Position numbers and translations under genes: made by a program. From positions 54,291 to 118,290 of the forward strand of contig NZ_JAHCDD010000006.1 of the NCBI RefSeq assembly GCF_018413525.1: a stretch of 64,000 nt of DNA, read 5' to 3'. A model generated the notes under the pieces. That model was not told where the DNA came from and did not search any database. It worked only from the letters and a program-made list of their open reading frames with translations. The DNA comes from Acidovorax sp. CCYZU-2555. GTDB taxonomy: Bacteria; Pseudomonadota; Gammaproteobacteria; Burkholderiales; Burkholderiaceae_C. Positions 18,792 to 28,472 of the stretch are shown piece after piece; the first letter of the stretch is position 1, and every line of letters begins with the position of its first letter.

Positions 18792-19763
18792 TCAGGCGTC
18801 GTCGTCAGCCCACATCGGCGCGGGCTGATCGCGCAGGCGCTGGCGCAGCGCGCGGTAGTCGGGCAGCACACTGGCCACCGTGGCCCAGAAGCGCGCGCTG
18901 TGGTCCATGTGCCGCAGATGGGACAGCTCGTGCACCACGACGTAGTCAATGACTTCGGGCGCGTAATGCAGCAGCCGCCAGTTCAGCCGGATCGCGCCAT
19001 CACTGCGCGCACTGCCCCAGCGCGTGCGCGCGCTTGACAGGCGCAGGCTGCGCCACTGCACACCCAGTTGCGGAGCGAAATGGTCCAGGCGTTCGGTGAA
19101 ATGGCTGCGTGCCGTGTGCAACCACCAGGCATGCACGCGGCCGCGCACCAGCTCGTCCGGCGCATCGGCGGCCAGCGCCAGCTGCAAGGCACCGGATGCG
19201 GGCTGCAGCTGGGCAGCCACAACGCCCGGCCCCGGCATGACGCGCGCGACCTGCAGCGTGCCGCCTAGAAACGGCAACACCGTCTGCGCGCCCCATTGCA
19301 GGCGCGCGCTATGCGCCTCCTCGCCGCGTTCCTTTTGTTCCGCGAGCTTGCGCACAATCCAGTCGGCCTTGTCCTGCAGCACACGCTCGACAGCGCCCAG
19401 GCTGGAGCTCAGCGGTGCACGCACGCGCAGGCCGTCGACGCCCACGGTCATGCCTATGCTGCGCCGACGACTGCGTTCAAGGAGATAGCTGACAGGAATG
19501 CCTGAGAGCCGCAGATGGTGGCTGGCCTGCGGATGCACAAACGCCACGGGCAACTCGATGCGCGGTGGCGCGGCCACGACAGCCGCAGGCGTCGGATCGG
19601 GCAAGGGGTCGAGCTCCAGCTGCAGCGCCACGGGCGCCGGCGCATGGCCCTGGCCCGCGGGCGGCGATGCCCCGCGCCGTGGGCGCTTGACCAATTGCCC
19701 ATCGACCAGCGGCACCTCGGGCGGCGCCAGCCAGTCCCAGGCACGCTGCAGCAGGCCCGACAT
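18792..19763 (-). CDS. YgjP-like (DUF45) zinc metallopeptidase
   Basis: The 323-residue product ends in a metal site, VVHELSHLRHMDHSARFW, where HExxH-like HELSH and a later His match the YgjP/DUF45 family related to SprT and WLM peptidases. An Arg/Pro-rich N-terminal 100 residues precede a beta-rich domain (SIGMTVGVDGLRVRAPLSSS). Substrates of this family are poorly known. It lies 8 bp downstream of plsC on the same strand, and the pair continues from the glyQ-glyS-gmhB block. Confidence 0.85.
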   Translation of the reverse strand: MSGLLQRAWDWLAPPEVPLVDGQLVKRPRRGASPPAGQGHAPAPVALQLELDPLPDPTPAAVVAAPPRIELPVAFVHPQASHHLRLSGIPVSYLLERSRRRSIGMTVGVDGLRVRAPLSSSLGAVERVLQDKADWIVRKLAEQKERGEEAHSARLQWGAQTVLPFLGGTLQVARVMPGPGVVAAQLQPASGALQLALAADAPDELVRGRVHAWWLHTARSHFTERLDHFAPQLGVQWRSLRLSSARTRWGSARSDGAIRLNWRLLHYAPEVIDYVVVHELSHLRHMDHSARFWATVASVLPDYRALRQRLRDQPAPMWADDDA

Positions 19764-19771
19764 GGCTGTTC

Positions 19772-20512
19772 TCAGCGCGCGTAGGCTTCGGGATCCAGGC
19801 GCTGCATTTCGCTTTCGATCCAGTCTTCGGCTTCGCGCATCAGTTCATCGTGCTTGCGGCCCGTGGTCGAAATCTGCGGGCCCACGCTCACGTCGACGAT
19901 GCCCGGGCGCTTGATGAACGCCTTGCGCGGCCAGCATTTGGCCGACGTCACGGCGATGGGCACCACAGGCACGCCGGCCATGATCGCCAGGCGCGTCGCG
20001 CCCGACTTGTAGACGCCCTTCTCGCCGCGCGGCACGCGCGTGCCTTCGGGGAACATGATCACCCAGGTGCCCTGGGCCAGCAGCCGCTTGCCCTGCTCGA
20101 CCACCTTGTGGAAAGCGCGCGAGCCGTCGGCACGGTCGATGTAGATCATGTCAAGGCTGCCGATGGACCAGCCGAAGAAAGGCACGCGCAGCAGCTCTCT
20201 CTTGAACACATAGGCCAGCGGGCGCGGCATGATCGCCGGCATCAGGAAAGTCTCGTAGGTCGACTGGTGCTTGACGAGCAGCACCACGCCCTGCTGCGGG
20301 TCGGTCGGCAGATTCTCCATGCCCTGCGTGCGGTACTGCACGCCCGCAAACCAGCCGGCGCTGTCGACGCTCAGCTTGAGCCAGGCGCGCGCGATGCGGT
20401 AGCGCGTGCGCGGCGAAGCACCGAACAGCCGCACGACCAGAATGGCCAGCGTATAGGGAATGCAGGTCACAGCCATCCAGAGCATGTGAATCACGGAGCG
20501 GATCAGTGGCAT
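19772..20512 (-). CDS. plsC: 1-acyl-sn-glycerol-3-phosphate acyltransferase
   Basis: This 246-residue inner-membrane acyltransferase makes phosphatidic acid from lysophosphatidic acid. It has an N-terminal membrane segment, the acyl-transfer motif VKHQSTYETF (HX4E in place of HX4D), YIDRADGSRAFHKVV, and the phosphate-binding motif FPEGTRVPRGEKG. HX4E is, to my knowledge, a known variant in Burkholderiales PlsC proteins, so activity is expected. It sits between gmhB and the metallopeptidase on one strand. Confidence 0.92.
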   Translation of the reverse strand: MPLIRSVIHMLWMAVTCIPYTLAILVVRLFGASPRTRYRIARAWLKLSVDSAGWFAGVQYRTQGMENLPTDPQQGVVLLVKHQSTYETFLMPAIMPRPLAYVFKRELLRVPFFGWSIGSLDMIYIDRADGSRAFHKVVEQGKRLLAQGTWVIMFPEGTRVPRGEKGVYKSGATRLAIMAGVPVVPIAVTSAKCWPRKAFIKRPGIVDVSVGPQISTTGRKHDELMREAEDWIESEMQRLDPEAYAR

Positions 20513-20572
20513 GGCGAAATCAGTCCAATCAAGTCATAGGCGGAGCGTGCGCGGCGCGCACACGCCCGGCAC

Positions 20573-21148
20573 TCAAGGCAGTGAGCCAGGGGGAGACGGT
20601 GGCGGCAGCGGCTCGGCAGGCAGCAGACTTGCGACCAGTTCGGCCAGGCTAGCGTGCGCGTGCACCTGTGGCGGGAATTCGGGCGGCAGCGCTTGCCCCG
20701 CCGCGGTCTGCGCGCAGACCAGGTGCAGATGGGCGCCCAGATGCGCGCCGGCCTGCAGATGCGCTGCGCAGCTGCCTATCACCCAGGTTTCATGGGACTC
20801 GGCGCCATAGCGCTCGGCGATCTGCCGCATCAGCCCGGGCGCGGGCTGGCGGCAGTCGCAGCCTTCGTCAGGCGCATGCGGGCAATAGAACACTGCCTCG
20901 ATGCGCGCGCCGGCCGCGGCCAGCGCGCGGTGCATCTTGGCGTGCAGCGCATTGAGATCGCCCATGGCCACTTCACCCAGGCCCAAACCGGCCTGGTTGG
21001 TGGCCAGCACCACATGCCAGCCGCCGCGGTTGAGCCGGGCGACGGCCTCGAGCGCTCCTGGCAGCGCGACCCAGCTTTCGGGTGCCTGCAGGAACGAATC
21101 GTCCGCCGCGTTGAGCGTGCCGTCACGGTCGAGGATGGCGAGCTTCAT
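20573..21148 (-). CDS. gmhB: GmhB-like heptose bisphosphate phosphatase, degenerate motifs
   Basis: The 191-residue HAD-family protein has the nucleophile motif LDRDGTLN, motif II ATNQAGLGLG and the GmhB zinc loop CPHAPDEGCDC. GmhB removes the 7-phosphate of heptose bisphosphate for LPS core synthesis. Two expected elements differ: the motif III Lys (CRKPxPG) is Gln (CRQPAPG), and motif IV, normally GDxxxDL, reads GSCAAHL with both acids lost. Its position next to glyS is the usual one in this family. It may have weak or no phosphatase activity, or a changed role. Confidence 0.8.
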   Translation of the reverse strand: MKLAILDRDGTLNAADDSFLQAPESWVALPGALEAVARLNRGGWHVVLATNQAGLGLGEVAMGDLNALHAKMHRALAAAGARIEAVFYCPHAPDEGCDCRQPAPGLMRQIAERYGAESHETWVIGSCAAHLQAGAHLGAHLHLVCAQTAAGQALPPEFPPQVHAHASLAELVASLLPAEPLPPPSPPGSLP

Positions 21149-21166
21149 GGCGCGGCAGCCTGCGGG

Positions 21167-23278
21167 TCAGGCCGCGAGGCGCGACAGGTCGGCCACGCGG
21201 TTCATGGCTTCATGCAGCGTCGCCAGCAGGCCCAGGCGGTTGGCCTTGAGCGCCGGATCTTCGGCATTGACCATCACCTTGTCGAAGAACGCGTCCACAG
21301 GCGCGCGCAGCACCGCAAGGGTCTGCAGGCTGGCCGTGTAGTCGCCTTCGGCAAACTGCGCGTCGGCGCGCGGCACGGTGGTCTGCAGCGCCTGGTTCAG
21401 TTCCTGCTCGGCGGTTTCCTGCAGCAGGCTCGCATCGACGCGCGCCTGCACGGCGGTTTCAGCCTTCTTCAGGATATTGCCCACGCGCTTGTTGGCCGCG
21501 GCCAGCGCCGGCGCTTCGGGCAGCGCGGCAAACGCGCGCACCGCTTCGAGGCGCTTTTGCACGTCTGCCAGGCGCTGCGGGCGCAGCGCCAGCACGGCGT
21601 CGACCTGCTGGGCGCTGAAACCCTGCTCGCGCAGGTTGCCGGCCAGGCGGTCATAGATGAAGTCGACCAGCGCGGGCGTGGCGTCGGTGATCTTGTCGCC
21701 GAACGCGGGCAGCGTGCTGACCAGCAGCGTTTCCAGATCCAGCGCCAGGTCCTTTTCGACCAGCATGCGGATCACGCCCAGCGCATGGCGGCGCAGCGCG
21801 AACGGATCGCGGTCGCCCGTGGGCAGGTTGCCGATGCCGAACATGCCGACCAGCGTCTCGAGCTTGTCGGCCAACGCGACGATCACGCCCACGTCATTGC
21901 GCGGCAATTCGTCGCCCGCGAAGCGCGGCTTGTAATGGTCTTCGATCGCATCGGCGACCGCGACATCGAGGCCGTCGTTGAGCGCGTAGTAGCGGCCCAT
22001 CGTGCCCTGGAGTTCGGGGAACTCGCCGACCATGTCGGTCACCAGATCGGTCTTGGCCAGCTGCGCGGCCAGATCGGCCTGACGCGCCAGCGCGCTGTCG
22101 CCGAGTTGCTGGCCTATCGACTTGGCGATGGCGCGCACGCGGTCCACGCGCTCACCTTGCGTGCCCAGCTTGTTGTGATAGACCACCTTGCCCAGGCCTT
22201 CGACGCGCGAAGCCAGCGTCTTCTTGCGGTCCTGGTCGAAGAAGAACTTGGCATCGGCCAGGCGCGGGCGCACGACGCGCTCGTTGCCGCCAATGACCGC
22301 GCTCGCATCGGACGGACTGATATTGCTCACCACCAGGAACTGGTGCGTGAGCTTGCCGTCGGCGGCCAGCAGCGGGAAGTACTTCTGGTTGGCCTTCATC
22401 GTCAGGATCAGGCATTCCTGCGGCACGCCCAGGAATTCCTTCTCGAACTCGCAGATCAGCACATGCGGGCGTTCGACCAGCGCCGTGACTTCGTCGAGCA
22501 GCGCTTCGTCTTCAATGGCGCGCACGCCGCCGCCCACGCGTTCAGCCGCGGCCTGCAGCTGGCGCGCGATCTCGGCGCGGCGCTCGGCAAAGCTGGCAAT
22601 GACCGCGCCCTGCTCGGCCAGTTGCTGCGCATAGCTGTCGGCGCTTTCGATGACCACGGGGTCCACGGACGCCTCGAAGCGGTGGCCATGGGTGGCGGAG
22701 CCGGCCGTGAGGCCCAGCGCCTTGAGGCCGATCAGCACCTGCGTGCCGTGCAGCGCGACCAGGCCATGGGCCGGGCGCACGAAATGCACGCTGGTCCAGC
22801 CGTCCTGCAACTGGTAGCGCATGACCTTGGGGATGGGCAGCTTGGCGATGGCTTCGTCGAGTGCCTTCTGCAGGCCGTCGGTCAGCTGCGCGCCGCGCGC
22901 CGTGCTTTCGAAGTACAGCACGTCGGCCTTGCCGTCGTGCACGCGCTGCAGGCCGGCCACGGCCGACGCATCGGCGCCCAGCGCGGCAAGCTTCTTGAGC
23001 AGCGCGGGCGTGGCCTGGCCGTCTGCCGTGAGGCCCACCGTGGCGGGCATGAGCTTTTGCGACACGGCCTTGTCGGCGGCCTGGGGCGCGACTTCGGTGA
23101 TGTGCGCGGCCAGGCGGCGCGGCGAGGCATAGGCCGTGAGGCGCGAGCCGGTGCTGGTCAGGCCCTGGGCCGCGAGCTGGTCGAACAGCACGCCGGCGAA
23201 TGCATCGCCGAGTTTTTGCAGGACCTTGGGGGGCAGTTCTTCAACGAACAGTTCAACAAGAAGATTCGAGTGGTTCAT
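21167..23278 (-). CDS. glyS: Glycine-tRNA ligase beta subunit
   Basis: This 703-residue subunit of the alpha2-beta2 GlyRS starts LLVELFVEELPPKVLQKLGD, contains the HD-like domain region and ends with an anticodon-binding-like domain (DAFFDKVMVNAEDPALKANR). It recognises tRNA-Gly while the alpha chain holds the aminoacylation site. It follows glyQ by 23 bp. Length is normal for the family. Confidence 0.97.
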   Translation of the reverse strand: MNHSNLLVELFVEELPPKVLQKLGDAFAGVLFDQLAAQGLTSTGSRLTAYASPRRLAAHITEVAPQAADKAVSQKLMPATVGLTADGQATPALLKKLAALGADASAVAGLQRVHDGKADVLYFESTARGAQLTDGLQKALDEAIAKLPIPKVMRYQLQDGWTSVHFVRPAHGLVALHGTQVLIGLKALGLTAGSATHGHRFEASVDPVVIESADSYAQQLAEQGAVIASFAERRAEIARQLQAAAERVGGGVRAIEDEALLDEVTALVERPHVLICEFEKEFLGVPQECLILTMKANQKYFPLLAADGKLTHQFLVVSNISPSDASAVIGGNERVVRPRLADAKFFFDQDRKKTLASRVEGLGKVVYHNKLGTQGERVDRVRAIAKSIGQQLGDSALARQADLAAQLAKTDLVTDMVGEFPELQGTMGRYYALNDGLDVAVADAIEDHYKPRFAGDELPRNDVGVIVALADKLETLVGMFGIGNLPTGDRDPFALRRHALGVIRMLVEKDLALDLETLLVSTLPAFGDKITDATPALVDFIYDRLAGNLREQGFSAQQVDAVLALRPQRLADVQKRLEAVRAFAALPEAPALAAANKRVGNILKKAETAVQARVDASLLQETAEQELNQALQTTVPRADAQFAEGDYTASLQTLAVLRAPVDAFFDKVMVNAEDPALKANRLGLLATLHEAMNRVADLSRLAA

Positions 23279-23301
23279 GGTGTTATCTCTGTCGCAGCGG
23301 C

Positions 23302-24243
23302 TCAGGCAGACTTCTTGGCGGCGGCGGCTTGCTCGGCCTTGGCCAGGTCGGCCAGCACTTCCTCGGCCCAGTGCTTGGGCGCCATGGGGAAGCCCAGGCG
23401 TGCGCGGCTGTCGAGGTAGGCCTTGGCGACGGTACGCGCCAGATTGCGGATGCGGCCGATATAGGCGGCGCGCTCGGTCACCGAAATGGCGCCGCGTGCG
23501 TCCAGCAGATTGAAGCTGTGCGCGGCCTTGAGCACCTGCTCGTAGGCGGGCAGCGACAGCGACTGCTCGATCAGGTTCTGGGCCTGCTTTTCATGCGCGG
23601 CAAACGCCGTGAACAGGAAGTCGGCGTCGGCGTGCTCGAAGTTGTAGGTCGATTGTTCGACTTCGTTCTGGTGGTAGACATCGCCGTAGGTCAGCGTGTC
23701 GGTCCACTGCAGGTTGTAGACGTTGTCCACGCCTTGCAGGTACATCGCCAGGCGTTCGAGGCCGTAGGTGATTTCGCCGGTCGCGGGCTTGCAGTCGATG
23801 CCGCCGACCTGCTGGAAGTAGGTGAACTGCGTCACTTCCATGCCGTTGAGCCAGACTTCCCAGCCCAGGCCCCAGGCGCCCAGCGTCGGGTTTTCCCAGT
23901 CGTCTTCGACAAAGCGGATGTCGTTCTGCTTCAGGTCGAAGCCCAGGGCTTCGAGCGAGCCCAGGTAGAGCTCGAGAATGTTGTCGGGCGCTGGCTTGAG
24001 CACGACCTGGAACTGGTAGTAGTGCTGCAGACGGTTCGGGTTCTCGCCATAGCGGCCGTCCTTGGGCCGGCGGCTGGGCTGCACATAGGCGGCTTTCCAT
24101 GGCTCGGGGCCAAGGGCGCGCAAGAAGGTCGCGGTGTGCGAGGTGCCCGCACCCACTTCCATGTCATAGGGCTGCAACAGGGCGCAGCCCTGGGCGTCCC
24201 AGTACGACTGCAATTTCAGAATGATTTGTTGGAATGTCAGCAT
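23302..24243 (-). CDS. glyQ: Glycine-tRNA ligase alpha subunit
   Basis: This 313-residue class II synthetase subunit begins [20 protein letters not shown] and contains [20 protein letters not shown] (motif region of the catalytic site), [20 protein letters not shown] and [19 protein letters not shown] (motif 3). It charges tRNA-Gly in complex with GlyS, encoded next. The 178 bp to the divergent SPFH gene should hold the promoters for both. Confidence 0.97.
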   Translation of the reverse strand: MLTFQQIILKLQSYWDAQGCALLQPYDMEVGAGTSHTATFLRALGPEPWKAAYVQPSRRPKDGRYGENPNRLQHYYQFQVVLKPAPDNILELYLGSLEALGFDLKQNDIRFVEDDWENPTLGAWGLGWEVWLNGMEVTQFTYFQQVGGIDCKPATGEITYGLERLAMYLQGVDNVYNLQWTDTLTYGDVYHQNEVEQSTYNFEHADADFLFTAFAAHEKQAQNLIEQSLSLPAYEQVLKAAHSFNLLDARGAISVTERAAYIGRIRNLARTVAKAYLDSRARLGFPMAPKHWAEEVLADLAKAEQAAAAKKSA

Positions 24244-24421
24244 GACTTTTTGAGCTTGCGGCAGGCCGGTCCTGCGCTTCGGTAAGTGCGCGCGCGGCGC
24301 GCGTAAAACGTGATTTTATGTCGGCGCCCGGGTTTGCCGCCCGCGCGTGTCCCCATGGGCATGCTTGACCATGGGTCGCCCTACAATGTGCTGCACGTTT
24401 TCCACTCCGCCAAGGCCAGCC

Positions 24422-25558
24422 ATGAGTCTGTTGAACATCATCACCAAGCAACTGATCGAAGTCATCGAATGGACCGATGATTCGCGCGATACGCTGTCTT
24501 ACCGCTGGCCTGACGAAGACAAGGAAATCAAGAACGGCGCCCAGCTGATCGTGCGCGAATCGCAGCAGGTGCAGTTCGTCTCGGCCGGCCAGTTCGCCGA
24601 CCTGTTCCAGCCCGGCAAGCACACGCTGAGCACGCAGAACATTCCCATCCTGTCCACACTGCAGGGCTGGAAGTACGGCTTCCAGTCGCCGTTCAAGTGC
24701 GACGTGTATTACCTCAACACGCGGCTGTTCACCGGCAACAAATGGGGCACAGCCAACCCGGTGATGATGCGCGACAAGGACTTCGGCGTGGTCCGCATCC
24801 GCGCTTTCGGCTCCTACGATTTCCGCATTGTCGAAGCGCCCAAATTCCTCAAGGAAGTCGCTGGCACCGACCAGAACTTCCGCCTCGATGAATTCGCCGA
24901 CACCATGCGCTCGCGCATCATCAGCGTGTTCACCGAAGCCCTGGCCAAGGCACAGATTCCGGTGCTCGACGTGGCCACGCGCTACAGCGACCTGGGCGAC
25001 GCGCTGCTGCAGCTGATCAACCCCGCGATGCGCGAGAAATACGGCCTGGAAATCAGCAGCTTCATTCTCGAGAACGTGTCGGTGCCGCCCGAAGTAGAGC
25101 AGGCCATAGACAAGCGTTCGAGCATGGGGGCCATCGGCAACCTGAACGACTATGTGAAGTACCAGATGGGCCAGGCCATGGCGGCCGGCGGCGAAGGCAG
25201 CGCCGCTGCGGCCATGCCCGCGACCATGGCGATGGGCTTTGGCATGGCGCAGGAAATGATGCGCAGCATGCAGTCGCCTGCCGGTACGGCAGGCGTGGGA
25301 ACGGCGGCCCCCGGCGGTGGCGCGGCCGCGCCCTCGGACCCGTTTTCTCCCGCCGCGGCCCAGGCCGCACAGTCGCCCGCAGCCGCCGCGCCCGCCGCCG
25401 CGCTGCAGGTGCTCACGCCCGAACAGGTGGCGCAGGTGCTGGGCGTGGGCCTGGACGATGTGATGTCCGAAATCGAATCCGGCCACCTCAAGGCCCGCAA
25501 GATCGGCAGCAGCTGGCGCATTGCGCAGAGCGCCCTGGACGAATTCCTGCGCGGCTGA
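24422..25558 (+). CDS. SPFH-domain protein with C-terminal excisionase-like HTH
   Basis: The ATG at 24422 gives 378 residues starting MSLLNIITKQLIEVIEWTDD. Residues 1-240 match the SPFH (virion-core/YdjI-like) family, for example IVRESQQVQFVSAGQFADLF and MREKYGLEISSFILENVSVP. An Ala/Gly/Met-rich linker (about 255-325) leads to a final domain, LTPEQVAQVLGVGLDDVMSE followed by KARKIGSSWRIAQSALDEFL, which reads as a helix-turn-helix of the excisionase (HTH_17) type. A TACAAT box at 24382-24387 may be its -10 element. The zinc-ribbon membrane gene follows. In B. subtilis, YdjI works with YdjG to bring PspA to the membrane. Confidence 0.85.
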   Translation: MSLLNIITKQLIEVIEWTDDSRDTLSYRWPDEDKEIKNGAQLIVRESQQVQFVSAGQFADLFQPGKHTLSTQNIPILSTLQGWKYGFQSPFKCDVYYLNTRLFTGNKWGTANPVMMRDKDFGVVRIRAFGSYDFRIVEAPKFLKEVAGTDQNFRLDEFADTMRSRIISVFTEALAKAQIPVLDVATRYSDLGDALLQLINPAMREKYGLEISSFILENVSVPPEVEQAIDKRSSMGAIGNLNDYVKYQMGQAMAAGGEGSAAAAMPATMAMGFGMAQEMMRSMQSPAGTAGVGTAAPGGGAAAPSDPFSPAAAQAAQSPAAAAPAAALQVLTPEQVAQVLGVGLDDVMSEIESGHLKARKIGSSWRIAQSALDEFLRG

Positions 25559-25616
25559 GCCCAACCCCTTTCCTGCAGATTGACCGGCGCCCGCGCGGCG
25601 CCAAGGTGGCTTGGCC

Positions 25617-26771
25617 GTGATTCCAGAACCTTCCCGCTCTCCTGATGCCGGCTATTCCCCCGTGGCCGAAGCACCGCCCCCGGCCATGGTCGGCAAGCAT
25701 CCCTGCCCCGAATGCGGCGCCAACCTCGAATGGAACCCCAAGGCCCAGTCGCTGCGCTGCCCCTACTGCGGCACGGTCGTGCCCTGGAGCGAAGCACAGC
25801 AGCAGGAGCTGGGCAATGCCGTGGTCGAGCAGGACCTGGCCACGGCCCTGCAAGACCCGCAAGCGGGCCGCGGCTGGGGCCAGCAGCGGCGCGAAGTGCA
25901 ATGCCAGAACTGCCGCGCGATCTCGGTGTTCGTCGATGGGCGCACGGCCCAGCGCTGCGACTTCTGCGGCTCGCCGGCCATCGTCGCGCACGAGGAGCGC
26001 AACGATGCGATCACGCCGCAAAGCATCCTGCCGTTCAAGATCAGCGACGGCCAGATTCGCGACGCGATCCGCAAATGGTATGGCTCGCGCTGGTTCGCGC
26101 CCAACAAGCTCAAGAACGCCGCGCTGACCGACACCCTCAAGGGCCTGTACCTGCCCTACTGGACTTTCGACGCCCATGTGCAGGCCTCCTGGCAGGCCGA
26201 CGCCGGCTTCTACTACTACACCACCGAAACCTACCGCGACGCCAACGGCAACACGCAGACACGCCAGGTGCGGCATGTGCGCTGGGAGCCCGCGGCCGGG
26301 CAGCTCGCGCATTTCTTCGACGACGCCCTGGTGCCCGGCACCGTGGGCGTGCACGCCGGGCTGCTGCGCAAGATCGAGCCTTTCCCGACCACCACCGACC
26401 TCAAGCCCTACACGCCCGAATTCGTGCGCGGCTGGACCGTGGAGCGCTACCAGGTCGACCTGGGCAAGGCCGCCGAACTCAACCGCCAGGACATGGACGA
26501 TGCCGTGCGGCAGATGTGTTCGCGCGAAGTGCCCGGCGACACCCAGCGCAACCTTCGCGTGCAAAGCCGCTACCAGGGCCGCACGTTCAAGCACACGCTG
26601 ATGCCGGTCTGGCTCGTGGGCTACACATACGGGCGCAAGACCTACCAGGTCGTGGCCAACGGCTACACCGGGCAGATCGCCGGCGAGCAGCCTTATAGCT
26701 GGATCAAGATCACGTTGGCGGTGCTGCTGGCGCTGTTCATCGCGGTGCTGCTGCTGTCGGCAATGCAATAG
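25617..26771 (+). CDS. TFIIB-type zinc-ribbon membrane protein (YdjG-like)
   Basis: The product has two zinc ribbons, CPECGANLEWNPKAQSLRCP (continuing CG) at about residues 29-50 and CQNCRAISVFVDGRTAQRCD (continuing FCG), a central beta-rich domain, and one C-terminal membrane segment (ITLAVLLALFIAVLLLSA). I chose GTG at 25617 because AAGGTGG lies 7 bp upstream; TTG 25611 and ATG 25686 are alternatives. Coupled to the SPFH gene, it resembles YdjG of the ydjFGHI membrane-stress operon. It is probably an inner-membrane protein with cytoplasmic zinc ribbons. Confidence 0.8.
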   Translation: MIPEPSRSPDAGYSPVAEAPPPAMVGKHPCPECGANLEWNPKAQSLRCPYCGTVVPWSEAQQQELGNAVVEQDLATALQDPQAGRGWGQQRREVQCQNCRAISVFVDGRTAQRCDFCGSPAIVAHEERNDAITPQSILPFKISDGQIRDAIRKWYGSRWFAPNKLKNAALTDTLKGLYLPYWTFDAHVQASWQADAGFYYYTTETYRDANGNTQTRQVRHVRWEPAAGQLAHFFDDALVPGTVGVHAGLLRKIEPFPTTTDLKPYTPEFVRGWTVERYQVDLGKAAELNRQDMDDAVRQMCSREVPGDTQRNLRVQSRYQGRTFKHTLMPVWLVGYTYGRKTYQVVANGYTGQIAGEQPYSWIKITLAVLLALFIAVLLLSAMQ

Positions 26772-27365
26772 ATCGCAAGCCGGCGAGCCCACGGGCCGGG
26801 GCGGCAAAGCCTCGAACACACCGCTTGCCCTTCTGTAGGCAGCCCCTGTGTGCAAATTAATGAGGCGGCGCCCGCTGACAACTTGGGCCACTGTAAGCTT
26901 CGGCCCCAGTGGCATAATCCGTTCTAATTTTTTCGCAATGCGGCTGTACTCTAGCCTGCAGGAGCCCTGATTTTTCATCTACCGGCAGGGCTGCATGCGA
27001 CCAAAAGTGCATTTTAAACACAAAGAGTTTTATTTTGAATTCAATTGTAATTTCATCTGCGTCAAGGCTCAAATCACCCGCCCAGGCTCACAGCGCCAAT
27101 TCACCTGCGCTCTCCTGCCCTTGATGAAAATGGGAAATTCGCCTGCGACCAATAATTACAACAACCCGATCAAGATGCTCGACGGCTCGCTGTACCGCGC
27201 TTTATCTCCTGCATCAGGCGATGCTCCCATTATCGCAGAATAAAGCCGATCACTAGCAGATGTACAGACGCAATTAATAAATCAAAAGAAAATCTCCAGA
27301 CACATGAATCCGCACCATTCATTGCCTTGTTGATTTTCAAACGATGAACGATCAAGGAAATAAAG
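26772..27365 (+). other. Long leader before the first polysaccharide operon
   Basis: This 594-bp gap has no convincing gene. The right half is AT-rich compared with its surroundings and holds only a short open frame (26995-27243) without coding character or a ribosome-binding site. A weak CATAAT box at 26913-26918 could belong to the operon promoter. I looked for the ops/JUMPstart element typical of polysaccharide operons and did not see it. Confidence 0.4.
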
Positions 27366-28472
27366 ATGCTTCAGAAAAAAAGTGTTTTGTGTGTTGTCGG
27401 CACCCGTCCGGAAGCCATAAAAATGGCCCCGGTCATTCTGGCGTTGAAGAAAGAGCCATGGGCGCAGGTCCGTGTGCTGGCGACGGCCCAGCACCGCAAC
27501 ATGCTCGATCAGGTGCTCAATTTCTTCGGTATCACTCCCGACATCGACCTGGACATCATGCGGCCCAACCAGGCACTGACTACCTTGACCGCGCGGCTGT
27601 TGCTTGAAATGGACCAGGTATTGACCAACGAGAAGCCCGATGTGGTGCTGGTGCAGGGCGATACGACAACGGTGATGACGGTGGCGCTTGCCTGTTTCTA
27701 CCACCGCATCCCGATTGGCCATGTGGAAGCAGGTTTGCGCACCTGGGATATGCAAAACCCCTTTCCCGAAGAAGCCAACCGGGTCATTGCAGGCAAGCTC
27801 GCGCGCTGGCATTTTGCTCCCACCGAAGGTTCGCGCCAGAATCTGCTGCGCGAAGGTGTGCCGGACAAGGACATTCAGGTTACGGGCAATACGGTGATCG
27901 ATGCGCTGCTGATGACCGCCGCCAAGGATCTGCAGATCGGCATCGATATCGACCCGAATAAACGCCTAGTGCTGATCACATCTCATCGGCGCGAGAACTT
28001 CGGCGCGCCTTTCCGCGAAATCTGCCGCGCCTTGCAAACGCTGGCCACGGATAATCCCGATGTGCAGTTTCTTTATCCGGTGCACCCCAACCCGAATGTC
28101 AAGGACGTTGCCCACGAGATGCTCGGCGATCGTCCGAACATTCGCCTATGCGACCCGCTCGACTATGCGCCTTTCGTGGCCGCGATGAAGCAGGCCTATC
28201 TGATCATCAGCGATTCCGGTGGCGTGCAGGAAGAGGCGCCGGCGCTGGGCAAACCGGTTCTGGTGCTGCGCGACGAGACCGAGCGCCCCGAAGCCGCGGA
28301 CCAGGGCGTGGTCAAGCTGGTCGGGCCGAACTACGAACGCATCGTGACCGAAGCGCAGCACCTGCTCGATGACGAGTCCGCCTACCGCGCGATGGCGCGC
28401 GGAATATCGCCCTATGGCGATGGATTGGCCTCGGGGCGCATCATCGAGACCTTGCGGGAACACTTTTTTTGA
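27366..28472 (+). CDS. wecB: UDP-N-acetylglucosamine 2-epimerase (non-hydrolysing)
   Basis: This 368-residue GT-B-fold enzyme interconverts UDP-GlcNAc and UDP-ManNAc. It carries VVGTRPEAIKMAPVILAL, the loop HVEAGLRTWDMQNPFPEEAN and SDSGGVQEEAPALGKPVLVL. It is the first gene of the operon and supplies a ManNAc-type precursor; no wecC dehydrogenase is visible, so the sugar may be used as ManNAc. Its TGA overlaps the next gene's TTG start by 4 bp. Confidence 0.95.
   Translation: MLQKKSVLCVVGTRPEAIKMAPVILALKKEPWAQVRVLATAQHRNMLDQVLNFFGITPDIDLDIMRPNQALTTLTARLLLEMDQVLTNEKPDVVLVQGDTTTVMTVALACFYHRIPIGHVEAGLRTWDMQNPFPEEANRVIAGKLARWHFAPTEGSRQNLLREGVPDKDIQVTGNTVIDALLMTAAKDLQIGIDIDPNKRLVLITSHRRENFGAPFREICRALQTLATDNPDVQFLYPVHPNPNVKDVAHEMLGDRPNIRLCDPLDYAPFVAAMKQAYLIISDSGGVQEEAPALGKPVLVLRDETERPEAADQGVVKLVGPNYERIVTEAQHLLDDESAYRAMARGISPYGDGLASGRIIETLREHFF

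Noticed and set aside
20654..23419. 921-codon open frame on the plus strand
   Set aside because: It mirrors glyS and gmhB on the other strand, and its Arg/Gln/His-rich sequence shows no domain.
26995..27243. 82-codon open frame before wecB
   Set aside because: There is no ribosome-binding site, no conserved-looking sequence, and the composition follows local AT content.
26772..27365. ops/JUMPstart element ahead of the polysaccharide operon
   Set aside because: I found no GGCGGTAG-type core in the leader.
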